From: Streptomyces sp. NBC_01197
Lineage (GTDB): Bacteria; Actinomycetota; Actinomycetes; Streptomycetales; Streptomycetaceae
Direction: 5' to 3'
DNA length: 64,000 nt
Assembly: GCF_036010505.1 (NCBI RefSeq)
Contig: NZ_CP108569.1
Location: forward strand, 4,196,001-4,260,000
Below the pieces are notes generated by a model. It did not search any database. It saw nothing but the letters and a program-made list of their open reading frames with translations, and was not told the origin of the DNA. Below, piece by piece: positions 28,401 through 36,143 of the stretch (position 1 is the first letter of the stretch; every line of letters starts with the position of its first letter). The translations under genes were made by a program, and so were the position numbers.

Positions 28401-28412
28401 CCTCAGCTGAGG
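28401..28412. promoter_or_regulatory. 12-bp perfect palindrome overlapping the thyX ribosome-binding site
   Basis: CCTCAGCTGAGG is its own reverse complement; its right end is the first part of the GAGGAGAG ribosome-binding site for the ThyX homologue. It could be an operator or an RNA self-pairing site. The short length makes chance occurrence possible. Confidence 0.35.
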
Positions 28413-28421
28413 AGAGAACGA

Positions 28422-29192
28422 ATGACGATCACCACAGCCCTGGAATCCGGGACCGGAACTGCCGAATCCGCGGTCTTCGGTCCCGAGATCGAGCTCCGCT
28501 CCACGATCACCGCCGAACTCGTCGACCACACCGCGTCCGATCTCGCGGTGGTACGCGCCGCCCGGGTGTCCACCGCCGGTGAGGAAGCACACCGCGAGGA
28601 ACGCGGCGACGCGTATATAGCGGGACTCATCAACTATCTGATGCGCAGCCGCCACGGCAGCCCCTTCGAGCACAATTCGCTGACCTTCCTGGTGCACGCG
28701 CCGATCTTCACGATCCGGCACATGATGCGCCACCGCATGTGGTCGTTCAATGAGGAGAGCGCCCGCTACAAGGACCTCAAGAACGTCTTCTACGTCCCCG
28801 ACCGTGACCGCATGCTCCGCCAGGAGGGCAAGCCGGGGCACTACCAGTACGTGGAGGGCACCGAGCAGGATTACGAGCTGCTGTCCACGTCCACCAGTGA
28901 GGCGTACCGGGCGGCGTTCCGCGAGTACCAGCGGTTGCTCGATGCCGGGATCGCCCGTGAACTGGCCCGGATCGTACTCCCGGTGGCCACGTACTCGACG
29001 GTCTACGCGACCTGCAACGCCCGCTCACTGATGCACTTCCTCGCCCTGCGCACCAACCGCTCGGACGCCACGTATGTGTCGCATCCCCAGCGTGAGATCG
29101 AGCTGGTCGCAGAGCAGATGGAGAACGAGTTCGCGCGGCTGATGCCGCTGACCCACGCGTCCTTCGAGAAGTGCGGGCGTGTGAGCCCCTGA
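28422..29192 (+). CDS. ThyX homologue: flavin-dependent (d)UMP C5-methyltransferase
   Basis: 256 aa. The ThyX signature RHR-x7-S is present as RHRMWSFNEES (RHR at aa 103-105, Ser113) followed by ARY; FEHNSLTF (aa 82-89) supplies the FAD-contacting His. ThyX transfers a methylene from methylene-tetrahydrofolate to C5 of dUMP using reduced FAD. The Trp and Phe inside the motif differ from the usual small residues. Its operon contains no DNA-precursor genes but a LOG-type hydrolase and an oxygenase, so a secondary-metabolic role like that of PolB (UMP C5-methylation in polyoxin biosynthesis) is more likely than housekeeping thymidylate synthesis. GAGGAGAG precedes the ATG. Confidence 0.88.
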   Translation: MTITTALESGTGTAESAVFGPEIELRSTITAELVDHTASDLAVVRAARVSTAGEEAHREERGDAYIAGLINYLMRSRHGSPFEHNSLTFLVHAPIFTIRHMMRHRMWSFNEESARYKDLKNVFYVPDRDRMLRQEGKPGHYQYVEGTEQDYELLSTSTSEAYRAAFREYQRLLDAGIARELARIVLPVATYSTVYATCNARSLMHFLALRTNRSDATYVSHPQREIELVAEQMENEFARLMPLTHASFEKCGRVSP

Positions 29193-29211
29193 CCGGACGG
29201 AGATCTCTGCC

Positions 29212-29772
29212 ATGCGTATCACGGTCTACGCGGGATCGGCCCTGGGCAACAGGGCGGCCTACCGGGACGAGGCGGCTGTCTTCGCCAAGGAGATGGTCGC
29301 GGCGGGACACGAGATTGTCTACGGCGGCGGTGCGGCGGGCCTCATGGGCGTCGTCGCCGACACGGCCCTGGCCGCCGGCGGCCGGGTCACGGGAGTCATT
29401 CCCCGCCATCTGGTCGATGCCGAGGTGGCCCATCCGGGCCTCACCGAACTGCACGTCGTCGACACCATGCACCAGCGCAAGCAGCTCATGGCCGACCTGG
29501 CGGACGCCTTCGTGGCGCTTCCCGGCGGTGTCGGCACGGTCGAGGAGATCCTCGAAGTGTGGGCATGGCTGATCCTCGGCAGCCATCACAAGCCGATGGC
29601 CCTGCTGAATGTCGACGGGTACTGGGACCGGCTGCTGCGGATGAACTGCCGGATGTCCGCCAGTGGTTTCCTCCGTCCCGGCGAGGCCGGGACGCTCCCG
29701 GCGGTCGCGGACGCCGACGAGTTCATCGAGTTGATCGGATCGTGGGAGCCTCCGCCTCCGCGCTGGGGCTGA
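29212..29772 (+). CDS. LOG-family nucleoside-5'-monophosphate phosphoribohydrolase
   Basis: 186 aa. Both LOG signatures are intact: MHQRKQLM (aa 86-93) and PGGVGTVEE (aa 104-112), which bind the phosphate and ribose and position the catalytic Glu; VYGGG near aa 37-41 is also typical. LOG proteins hydrolyse nucleotide N-glycosidic bonds, releasing a free base and ribose-5-phosphate; the plant founders activate cytokinins. No isopentenyltransferase is present, so cytokinin synthesis is unlikely. Being 19 bp after thyX, it most plausibly releases the 5-methylated pyrimidine made by ThyX. Confidence 0.9.
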   Translation: MRITVYAGSALGNRAAYRDEAAVFAKEMVAAGHEIVYGGGAAGLMGVVADTALAAGGRVTGVIPRHLVDAEVAHPGLTELHVVDTMHQRKQLMADLADAFVALPGGVGTVEEILEVWAWLILGSHHKPMALLNVDGYWDRLLRMNCRMSASGFLRPGEAGTLPAVADADEFIELIGSWEPPPPRWG

Positions 29773-29793
29773 AATCGGAAGTCGGAAGTGGGA

Positions 29794-30843
29794 ATGATGT
29801 CGGTAGTGAAGTTGGAGAGCAAGCCGCGGGAGGCCGACCCGGTCACGGTGGTGGACGGCTATGTCCCGGTGATCGACCTCAGCTCCGCCCGTACGGGGGA
29901 GAGCGCGGACCGGAGACTTGCCGCGGTGATCGACGAAGTCTGCCGGACCAGCGGCTTCCTCGTCGTCGTCGGGCACGGCGTCCAGGAGCACACGATCTCC
30001 GAGATGTACCGGGCCACCCGGGAGTTCTTCGCGCTGCCCGCCGCGCGGAAGGTGGCGCTGCGGGCGGATGCGTCCGACCCGCTGATGCGCGGCTTCGGCC
30101 GCGAGGGCAGCCTCGCCGCGTCCAACGAGGAAGCCCTGGTCGAGCAGGAGCGGGCCCTGCCGGATGTGTCGGAGACGTACACCGTCAACCGCCTGGGCGA
30201 GCCTGGCGAATCGGCTCTTCCGCCGGATGCCGACCCCGCGCTGCGCACGCCCAACCGGTGGCCCGAGCTGCCCGGCTTCGCGGAGGCGTACCGGAGTTAC
30301 TACGCGGCCATGGAGACACTGGCAGCGGACATCATGCGGCTCTTCGCCCTCGCCCTTGACCTCCCGGAGGACTGGTTCGAGGAGAAGATCCGGCACCACA
30401 TGACGAATCTGACCGCGAACTTCTACCCCAAGCAGCCCGTTCCGCCGGCGCCGGGGCAGTTGCGCAAGGGCATGCACAGCGACTGGGGCAGCCTCACCAT
30501 CCTCTACCAGGACGACGGCCCCGGCGGGCTGCAGGTCCTCGACAAGGAGGGCCGATGGCTCGATGTCCCGGTGATCGAGGGCTCGTTCGTGGTCAACATC
30601 GGCGATCTGATGGCCATCTGGACCAACAACCGCTGGGTGAGCACCGTGCACCGGGTCGTCAACCCGCCGCGGGAGCTGGCCGGCCGGGAGCGGTACTCGG
30701 TGCCCTTCTTCCACCAGCCCTCCTACGACGCGCTCATCGAGTGCATTCCGACCTGTACCGGGCCGGACAACCCGCCCAGGCACCAGCCGGTGCGCTCGGG
30801 CGACTACATCATCGGGAAGTTCAGCAGGGCCTACGGCACGTGA
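29794..30843 (+). CDS. 2-oxoglutarate/Fe(II) oxygenase of the isopenicillin N synthase fold (thymine-7-hydroxylase-like candidate)
   Basis: 349 aa. The N-terminal DIOX_N region includes VPVIDLSS and GFLVVVGHGV. The iron triad is His228-x-Asp230 (MHSDWGS) and His286 (TVHRVVNP), and the 2OG-binding RxS is Arg300-Tyr-Ser302. All catalytic residues are therefore present. The family includes fungal thymine-7-hydroxylase, which oxidises the thymine methyl group in three steps to 5-carboxyuracil. Sequence alone does not fix the substrate; gene order after thyX and the LOG gene is the reason for suggesting thymine. An ATG pair at 29794/29797 leaves the exact start open. Confidence 0.88.
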   Translation: MMSVVKLESKPREADPVTVVDGYVPVIDLSSARTGESADRRLAAVIDEVCRTSGFLVVVGHGVQEHTISEMYRATREFFALPAARKVALRADASDPLMRGFGREGSLAASNEEALVEQERALPDVSETYTVNRLGEPGESALPPDADPALRTPNRWPELPGFAEAYRSYYAAMETLAADIMRLFALALDLPEDWFEEKIRHHMTNLTANFYPKQPVPPAPGQLRKGMHSDWGSLTILYQDDGPGGLQVLDKEGRWLDVPVIEGSFVVNIGDLMAIWTNNRWVSTVHRVVNPPRELAGRERYSVPFFHQPSYDALIECIPTCTGPDNPPRHQPVRSGDYIIGKFSRAYGT

Positions 30844-30902
30844 CGGCCCGGAAGCACGCCGGGCTGCCCTGGGGCACTCCGCGGAAGGCGAGTTGACCAA
30901 CC

Positions 30903-32138
30903 GTGGTCAGAACAGTGCTGCTCCTCGGAGCGGAGAGCGAAGTCGCCGAACGCCTCGCGCAGGCCGCCGACGAGCTCGACATCCGGCTCCATGTGGCGAC
31001 CCACCGGACGCTCTACCGGAACTACGGGGACGCGCTGCGCAACCGGCTGGCAGGCGTCGTGTTCACCGACTTCCGTATCCCGTTGCACGCCCTGGACCAG
31101 CTCACCGAGCACTGCGTCCAGGGCGGGGTCGGGGGCGTGGGGGTCAGCTGGAAGTTCCTCTCCCCGCTGGGCGCCCTGCTGGCCGCCCGGCTCGGACTGC
31201 CGGGGCACGATCCCGCCGCCGCGCCCGCGACCCGTAACAAGTGGCTGATGGCGGAGGCGTTCCGCGAACGGGGAGTCCCGCACCCGCGCACCCTGGCCGT
31301 ACCGGCGCCCGACGGCGGGATTCCGGCCGGGAGCGCGGCAGGGCTCGGTTACCCCCTGGTGGTGAAGCCGGCCGAGAGCGCCGGTTCGGTGGGGGTGATT
31401 CCGGTGGACTCCCCCGACGACCTGGCGGGGATGGTGCGGGTGGCGCAGCGGCGCCGGAAGAGCCTGCCGTACGGTGCGCCCGTCGATACGACCGTCCTCA
31501 TCCAGCAGCATGTGGAGGGTGCGTCGTGCGGTGTGGTGACGGCCGTGCACCAGGGGGAGTTCACCCACCTGGCGATCATGCGGAACTACACCACCACCGG
31601 CCGTTTCCGCGAGGACACCGGCCGTACGATGCCGGCCGGCTTCGGGCTGCCGGCCGAAGCCCTGATCCTCTCGACGGTGGAGAGCGGGCTGGCCGCGCTC
31701 GGCCTGCGCGACGGAGTCGCCCACAGCGATCTCAGGGTGACGGAGGCCGGGCCAACGGTGATCGCGGTGGACGTCGGGCCGCCCGACGTACCCACCATGC
31801 AGGCGATCGAGCTCGCGACCGGGGTCAACACGGCAGCGGTGTACCTCCAGACCGTCCTGGGCGAGCGACCGGGCACCCGGCCGCGGCGCACCGACGCCGC
31901 CGCGATCAGGTTCATCAGCACGGTGCGCCACGGTGTCTTCCGCGGCCTGGAGGGGCTGGCGCAGAGCCCGCACGTCGCACTCGTGCGCTCCTATGTGCAG
32001 CCGGGAGACCTCATCGGCAGCGCCCACCGGAAGTACACCCGGCTCGGCCATGTGATCGTCCAGGCGCCCAGTGCCGACCTGGCGGACCAGCGCGCCGACG
32101 CGGCGATCGCGGGCATCTCCAGCCGGGTGGAGCCCTGA
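30903..32138 (+). CDS. ATP-grasp ligase 1, with an altered metal site
   Basis: About 411 aa from a GTG. The fold is recognised by VGVSWKFLSPLGALLAARLG (pre-ATP-grasp), ATRNKWLMAEAFRERGVPHPRT, and GYPLVVKPAESAGSVGV, the nucleotide-binding Lys and Gly-rich loop. In the C-terminal half the usual Glu and E-x-N/G-x-R metal and phosphate residues are replaced by Asp276 (HSDLRV) and D290-V-G-P-P, so the second motif loses its Glu and Arg. It probably forms an amide from a carboxylate and an amine via an acyl phosphate, or has become a partner subunit. It sits 59 bp after the oxygenase gene. Confidence 0.85.
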   Translation: MVRTVLLLGAESEVAERLAQAADELDIRLHVATHRTLYRNYGDALRNRLAGVVFTDFRIPLHALDQLTEHCVQGGVGGVGVSWKFLSPLGALLAARLGLPGHDPAAAPATRNKWLMAEAFRERGVPHPRTLAVPAPDGGIPAGSAAGLGYPLVVKPAESAGSVGVIPVDSPDDLAGMVRVAQRRRKSLPYGAPVDTTVLIQQHVEGASCGVVTAVHQGEFTHLAIMRNYTTTGRFREDTGRTMPAGFGLPAEALILSTVESGLAALGLRDGVAHSDLRVTEAGPTVIAVDVGPPDVPTMQAIELATGVNTAAVYLQTVLGERPGTRPRRTDAAAIRFISTVRHGVFRGLEGLAQSPHVALVRSYVQPGDLIGSAHRKYTRLGHVIVQAPSADLADQRADAAIAGISSRVEP

Positions 32139-32215
32139 CCGGAGCCGGTGCCCGTCGATCACCGTCCGCCTGCCGTCATCCATCGGGCACCGTCCATCGA
32201 CCGTCGAACGCTGTG

Positions 32216-32246
32216 GGGGCCGCCGGGCATGGTGCGCGGCGGCCCC
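32216..32246 (+). terminator. Hairpin between ATP-grasp 1 and the permease
   Basis: Perfect 9-bp arms (32216-32224 and 32238-32246) around a 13-base loop, 20 bp before the permease start. It could partly terminate transcription and lower permease expression relative to the enzymes. Confidence 0.5.
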
Positions 32247-32266
32247 GCCATGGACCGGAGGGAAAG

Positions 32267-33748
32267 ATGAAAGGCACGTACCGCTCGCCGCGCCGACTGC
32301 TCGGCATCGGCTGGAGCCTGCACGGCGACGGCAGCCGTCCGCTGCCGGGAGCCGTGGTGATGCCGGACGAACGGCTCTCCTGGCCCCGTACGGTAGGGCT
32401 CGGGGCACAGCACGTCGTGGCGATGTTCGGCGCGACCTTTGTGTTCCCCGTCGTCATGGGCCTCGACCCGAACCTGGCGATCATGATGTCGGGGCTCTCG
32501 ACCGTCCTGTTCCTGCTCGTCGTGCAGGGGCGGATTCCCAGCTATCTGGGGACCAGCGCGTCCTTCGTGGGCGCGGTCGCGGCCATCAGGGCCGCCGGCG
32601 GCAGCACGGGCACCGTCACCGGCGCGATCCTCGTCGCTGGCCTGGTGCTCGCCCTGGTCGGTCTCGTGGTCCATTACGCGGGCCCCGGTCTGATCAACAG
32701 GGCGTTCCCACCGGTGGTTTCGGGAGCCGTCGTGCTGCTCATCGGGCTCAATCTGGCGCCGGTGGTCGCGAAGATCTACTGGCCGCAGGACCAGTGGGTG
32801 GCGTTCGTGACGATGTGTGTCGTCGTCGGCGCCGGTGTGCTGCTGCGCGGTTTCTGGGGACGGCTCGCGGTGTTCGTCGGGCTGGTCTCCGGCTTCCTGC
32901 TGTCCTGGCTGCTGGACCGGCTCGCCGGCCCGATCACCTCGCCGGGCCCGAGCGGGGGGGTGGGCCGACATCTGCGGGTGCAGCTGTCCGGGGTCGCTTC
33001 GGCGCCGTGGGTCGGGCTGCCGCACTTCCAGGCGCCGACGTTCTCCGGGTCGGCGATCCTGCTCGTACTCCCGGGGGTGATCGCACTGCTCGCCGAGAAC
33101 ACCGGGCACATCAAGGCGGTCGCCGAGATGACGGGGAAGGACCTCGATCCGACGCTCGGCCGGGCGATTCTGGGTGACGGTCTCGCCACCGCGATGTCCT
33201 CGTCGGTCGGCGGTGCGCCGACGACCACGTTCGCCGAGAACATCGGGGTCATGGCCGCGACCAGGGTCTACTCGACGGCCGCGTACTGGGCGGCGGCCGG
33301 AGCCGCGGTGGTCTTCGGCCTGTGCCCCAAGTTCGGTGCGCTCGTGGCGGCTACCCCCGGCGGCGTACTCGGCGGCATCACCGTCGTGCTGTACGGGATG
33401 ATCGGGCTGCTGGGCGTGAAGATCTGGATCAAGGCGGGCGTGGACTTCGGCAACCCGCAGAACCTCGTCCCGATCGCGGCCGGCACGGTGCTGGGGATCG
33501 GCGGGGTCTCGGTCACGCTGACGGACACCTTCTCCATCAGCGGGATAGCACTGGGCACGCTCGTGACGCTGGTGGGGTACCACGGTCTGGCCTTCGTCGG
33601 CCGGCGGCGACCGGCGGAAGCTCCGGCCCGGACAGAGCCCGCGCGTACAGCCGTTCAGCAGCCCGGTGCCCGTGCCGATGCCGCTGCCGATGTCCCTGTC
33701 GACGTCTCGTCCGAAGGCCGTCCTGTCACGGCCGGGGCCGGGGCCTGA
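32267..33748 (+). CDS. NCS2-family nucleobase (uracil/xanthine) permease
   Basis: 493 aa with about 12-14 hydrophobic segments. LGAQHVVAMFGATFVFPVVMG is the typical first helix and QH motif of NCS2, and the conserved helix-8 and helix-10 region reads LAENTGHIKAVAEMTGKDL and SSVGGAPTTTFAENIGV, where the Glu residues bind the base. A 60-aa hydrophilic tail is added. UraA-like proteins import uracil with protons; in this cluster it may recapture free base, import precursor, or transport the product. Its presence strengthens the view that the product contains a nucleobase. GGAGGGAAAG is the ribosome-binding site. Confidence 0.92.
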   Translation: MKGTYRSPRRLLGIGWSLHGDGSRPLPGAVVMPDERLSWPRTVGLGAQHVVAMFGATFVFPVVMGLDPNLAIMMSGLSTVLFLLVVQGRIPSYLGTSASFVGAVAAIRAAGGSTGTVTGAILVAGLVLALVGLVVHYAGPGLINRAFPPVVSGAVVLLIGLNLAPVVAKIYWPQDQWVAFVTMCVVVGAGVLLRGFWGRLAVFVGLVSGFLLSWLLDRLAGPITSPGPSGGVGRHLRVQLSGVASAPWVGLPHFQAPTFSGSAILLVLPGVIALLAENTGHIKAVAEMTGKDLDPTLGRAILGDGLATAMSSSVGGAPTTTFAENIGVMAATRVYSTAAYWAAAGAAVVFGLCPKFGALVAATPGGVLGGITVVLYGMIGLLGVKIWIKAGVDFGNPQNLVPIAAGTVLGIGGVSVTLTDTFSISGIALGTLVTLVGYHGLAFVGRRRPAEAPARTEPARTAVQQPGARADAAADVPVDVSSEGRPVTAGAGA

Positions 33749-33778
33749 GACCGGCCGGAGCGCCTCGGTGCCGGGGGG

Positions 33779-34825
33779 TCAGAACCCCCCGGCGCCGGGG
33801 ACCGCCTCGTTCGCTCCGGAGGCCGCTTCCTCCGCCGCGAGCTGGCCCAGCAGATAGCCGAGCTGGAATCTGCTCTCTGCCTTGAACTCGGCCTTGAGTT
33901 TGGCCAGATGGGAGGAGTAGGCGCGGGTGCTGAGCCCGATCCGCTTCGCGATCTTGCTGTCGCTGTCCCCGTGGATCAGGCAGCGGATGATCGTCTCCCG
34001 CAACCCGGCGCTGATGTCGACCGACTCGTTCGGGGTGCGGGAGCCCTGGAACGTCTTGGCGCGCTGCCAGTTGCGCTCGAAGACTTCGACGAGGAAGCGG
34101 ACGACGGCTGCCTCGCGGATGATGACAGCCCGTTCACGTTCGGTGTCCGCCGGGATGAACGCCAGCTTCCGGTCCACGATGATGAGCCGGTCGAAGAACT
34201 CGTCCAGCGTGCGTACCTGCGCCCCGAGCGCTGTCACCTCGGAGACGTACTCCCGGGTGGGGCCGTCGTGCCAGGCGGTGTGCTGGTACAGCGTCCGTAT
34301 CTCGACACCGCGGTCGAGCAGTGCGCCGGTCTGCTCGCGGATCGTGGCGAGCGTGGCCCGGGGTCTGCCGCCCCCGGGCTGCGCCGTCAGCAGCTCCTTG
34401 GCGGCCTGCTGCACGGTCTCGCCGACGATGGCGCTGATCGCCGCCTTGCCCTCGATCCGGACGATGGGCTCCCCGCCGTGCGCCGACGCGCTGCGTGCCT
34501 CGCCGATCAGTGGACGGAGCAGGTCCGTCAGGGAGCGCGCCTCTTCCAGCATGGTCAGTGCCGACGAACGCAGCAGGCTGCCGAGCCGCGCCTCAACGAT
34601 GCCGGGGTCCACCGGGGACACCTGAGCGGGCGACGAGGCGTCCTCGCTCACCATCCCCATCCGGATCAGCTCCTGGATGGTCTCGCGGTCGGGGGAGTGG
34701 TTCCCGCCCAGTGCGGGGGAACGTTCCTGCTGCGACTGTGCGCGGGTCTCGCCGCGGAGGAGTTCGACATACGCCGTGCGGGCTTTCGCACTGGGAACGA
34801 GTGCCACTGGCTTTGCTGCGCACAT
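33779..34825 (-). CDS. LuxR-type transcriptional regulator 1 of the cluster
   Basis: About 348 aa. The C-terminal 70 residues are a LuxR/GerE helix-turn-helix (SDSKIAKRIGLSTRAYSSHLAKLKAEF). The N-terminal part has a TrmB-like winged helix (TIQELIRMGMVSED) and a middle region with EIRTLYQHTAWHDGPTREYVSEVTALGAQVRTLDEFFDRLIIVDR, the layout of the TrmB-LuxR regulators found in many Streptomyces clusters. It converges with the permease gene. The ATG at 34825 has GGAG at the correct distance; the upstream in-frame ATG at 34837 has no ribosome-binding site. Confidence 0.87.
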   Translation of the reverse strand: MCAAKPVALVPSAKARTAYVELLRGETRAQSQQERSPALGGNHSPDRETIQELIRMGMVSEDASSPAQVSPVDPGIVEARLGSLLRSSALTMLEEARSLTDLLRPLIGEARSASAHGGEPIVRIEGKAAISAIVGETVQQAAKELLTAQPGGGRPRATLATIREQTGALLDRGVEIRTLYQHTAWHDGPTREYVSEVTALGAQVRTLDEFFDRLIIVDRKLAFIPADTERERAVIIREAAVVRFLVEVFERNWQRAKTFQGSRTPNESVDISAGLRETIIRCLIHGDSDSKIAKRIGLSTRAYSSHLAKLKAEFKAESRFQLGYLLGQLAAEEAASGANEAVPGAGGF

Positions 34826-34966
34826 AGCCAACTCCATTTATAGGGACGTCGTCCACTGAAACGAGTGGAGTCTAGCCGATCGTCCGGTGCAGAAGTGGTG
34901 GTTCGCCCGGCAGGCCGACGCATTGCCGGATGACCGGGCGCGGCCCTCAACGGACCCTCCTGACGG

Positions 34967-35968
34967 TCACTCTCCGCGTTCCGGCTCCAGCGGAAGCCCC
35001 AATTTCCAAACCATATAGCCCGCTTGGAATCGGCTCGCCGCTCCCAGTTCATCCGTAATATCCTTGACATACCTCCGACACGTACGCGTCGCCATGCCCA
35101 GGCGCTTCGCGATGACCTCGTCCTTGAGGCCCGCCGCCATCAGCCGGAGGATCGATATCCGCAGCTGCTCGGCGGTCTGCTGGTACTCCGCCTGCTGTGT
35201 TTCAAAGGGCTGGCCCGATTCCCAGATGCTCTCGAACATCCGGAACAGGAAGCCCACGACGGTCGGGTCGGTGACCAGCGAAGCGCCATGCGGCCGGCCG
35301 TCGGTACGCGGCTGCGGTACGAAGGCTGTTTCGCGGTCGAAAATGATCATCCGGTCGAACACCTCGGCCGTGGTGCGTATCTGGGCCCCCGCCGCCGACA
35401 CCTCCCGTACATAGGCCCTGGTCGTGAGGCTCGCCCGGGCCGTGTGCTGGTAGAGGGTGCGCAGCCGCACCCCGCGTTCCAGCATCGACAGGCTCTCCTG
35501 CACGATGCCCCGCAGAGTGTCCGGATTCCGGCCACCGCCTGGCTGGATGGAGACCATCTCCTCGCTGCACAGCCGGGTCATCATCGACAACTCTCGCTGT
35601 ACAGCCGCGGGTTCGTCGAAGGAACGTATCCCCTCGCCCTGCCGCCCCGTGAGCGTGTGCTCCGCGAAGAGGGGTGACAGCGGGCGCAGTTGCTCATGGA
35701 CGCGGATCAGGGCCTGCTGCCGCTGCTCTATCTCCTGTTCTAGCGGGGCGCTGACCATCATCTCGGCGATCGCCGGGTCGGCCGGAATCTCCCCCGTGCC
35801 GTCACCGGCCGGCAGGAGCAGCCCCAGGTCCAGCAGGTCGGCCCGCGCCTGCGCCAACTCCTCCGGGGTCAGGCCCAGATCGGCCGCAGCCGCGCTCCCG
35901 GCGCGGAGCGTGCCATTCCGCAGGGCCCATTCGTAGACGGACAGTGAGTTGTTCTCAAGCAGGGACAT
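34967..35968 (-). CDS. LuxR-type transcriptional regulator 2 of the cluster (paralogue of regulator 1)
   Basis: About 333 aa, with the same architecture as its neighbour: NGTLRAGSAAAADLGLTPEELAQARADLLDLG as N-terminal winged helix, RLRTLYQHTARASLTTRAYVREVSAAGAQIRTTAEVFDRMIIFDR in the middle, and a C-terminal LuxR helix-turn-helix (DEVIAKRLGMATRTCRRYVKDITDELG). Both proteins also end in a similar RFQ(L/A)GY(L/M) tail, so they are tandem duplicates. Divergent from the second operon, it is well placed to control it. Upstream in-frame ATGs at 35986 and 36001 are alternatives. Confidence 0.87.
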   Translation of the reverse strand: MSLLENNSLSVYEWALRNGTLRAGSAAAADLGLTPEELAQARADLLDLGLLLPAGDGTGEIPADPAIAEMMVSAPLEQEIEQRQQALIRVHEQLRPLSPLFAEHTLTGRQGEGIRSFDEPAAVQRELSMMTRLCSEEMVSIQPGGGRNPDTLRGIVQESLSMLERGVRLRTLYQHTARASLTTRAYVREVSAAGAQIRTTAEVFDRMIIFDRETAFVPQPRTDGRPHGASLVTDPTVVGFLFRMFESIWESGQPFETQQAEYQQTAEQLRISILRLMAAGLKDEVIAKRLGMATRTCRRYVKDITDELGAASRFQAGYMVWKLGLPLEPERGE

Positions 35969-36143
35969 TTCGCCGCCCCATTGCATCCTTGAATGCCCCA
36001 TTTGTCGAGAACCTCTTCCGGTCTGGCCAGCTTAGGACACCGAGTATCCCCCCACGGCGGTCGTTGCGGCTGTCAAGGTCTTCATATCGCGCTCACAGCA
36101 CGGCCGAGTTCACGGCCGAAGCTCCCCGGAAGGGTGACTCAGC

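Noticed and set aside
28422..28900. CRISPR-like or phage region suggested by repeats near 27.8 kb
   Set aside because: Repeats have 15-bp period with no spacers of CRISPR length and no cas or phage genes.
29212..29772. Cytokinin biosynthesis by the LOG protein
   Set aside because: No isopentenyltransferase or cytokinin-modifying gene is nearby; neighbours are ThyX and an oxygenase.
31241..32266. Apparent 5' extension of the permease frame into ATP-grasp 1
   Set aside because: It overlaps a clear ATP-grasp gene; the ATG at 32267 has a strong ribosome-binding site.
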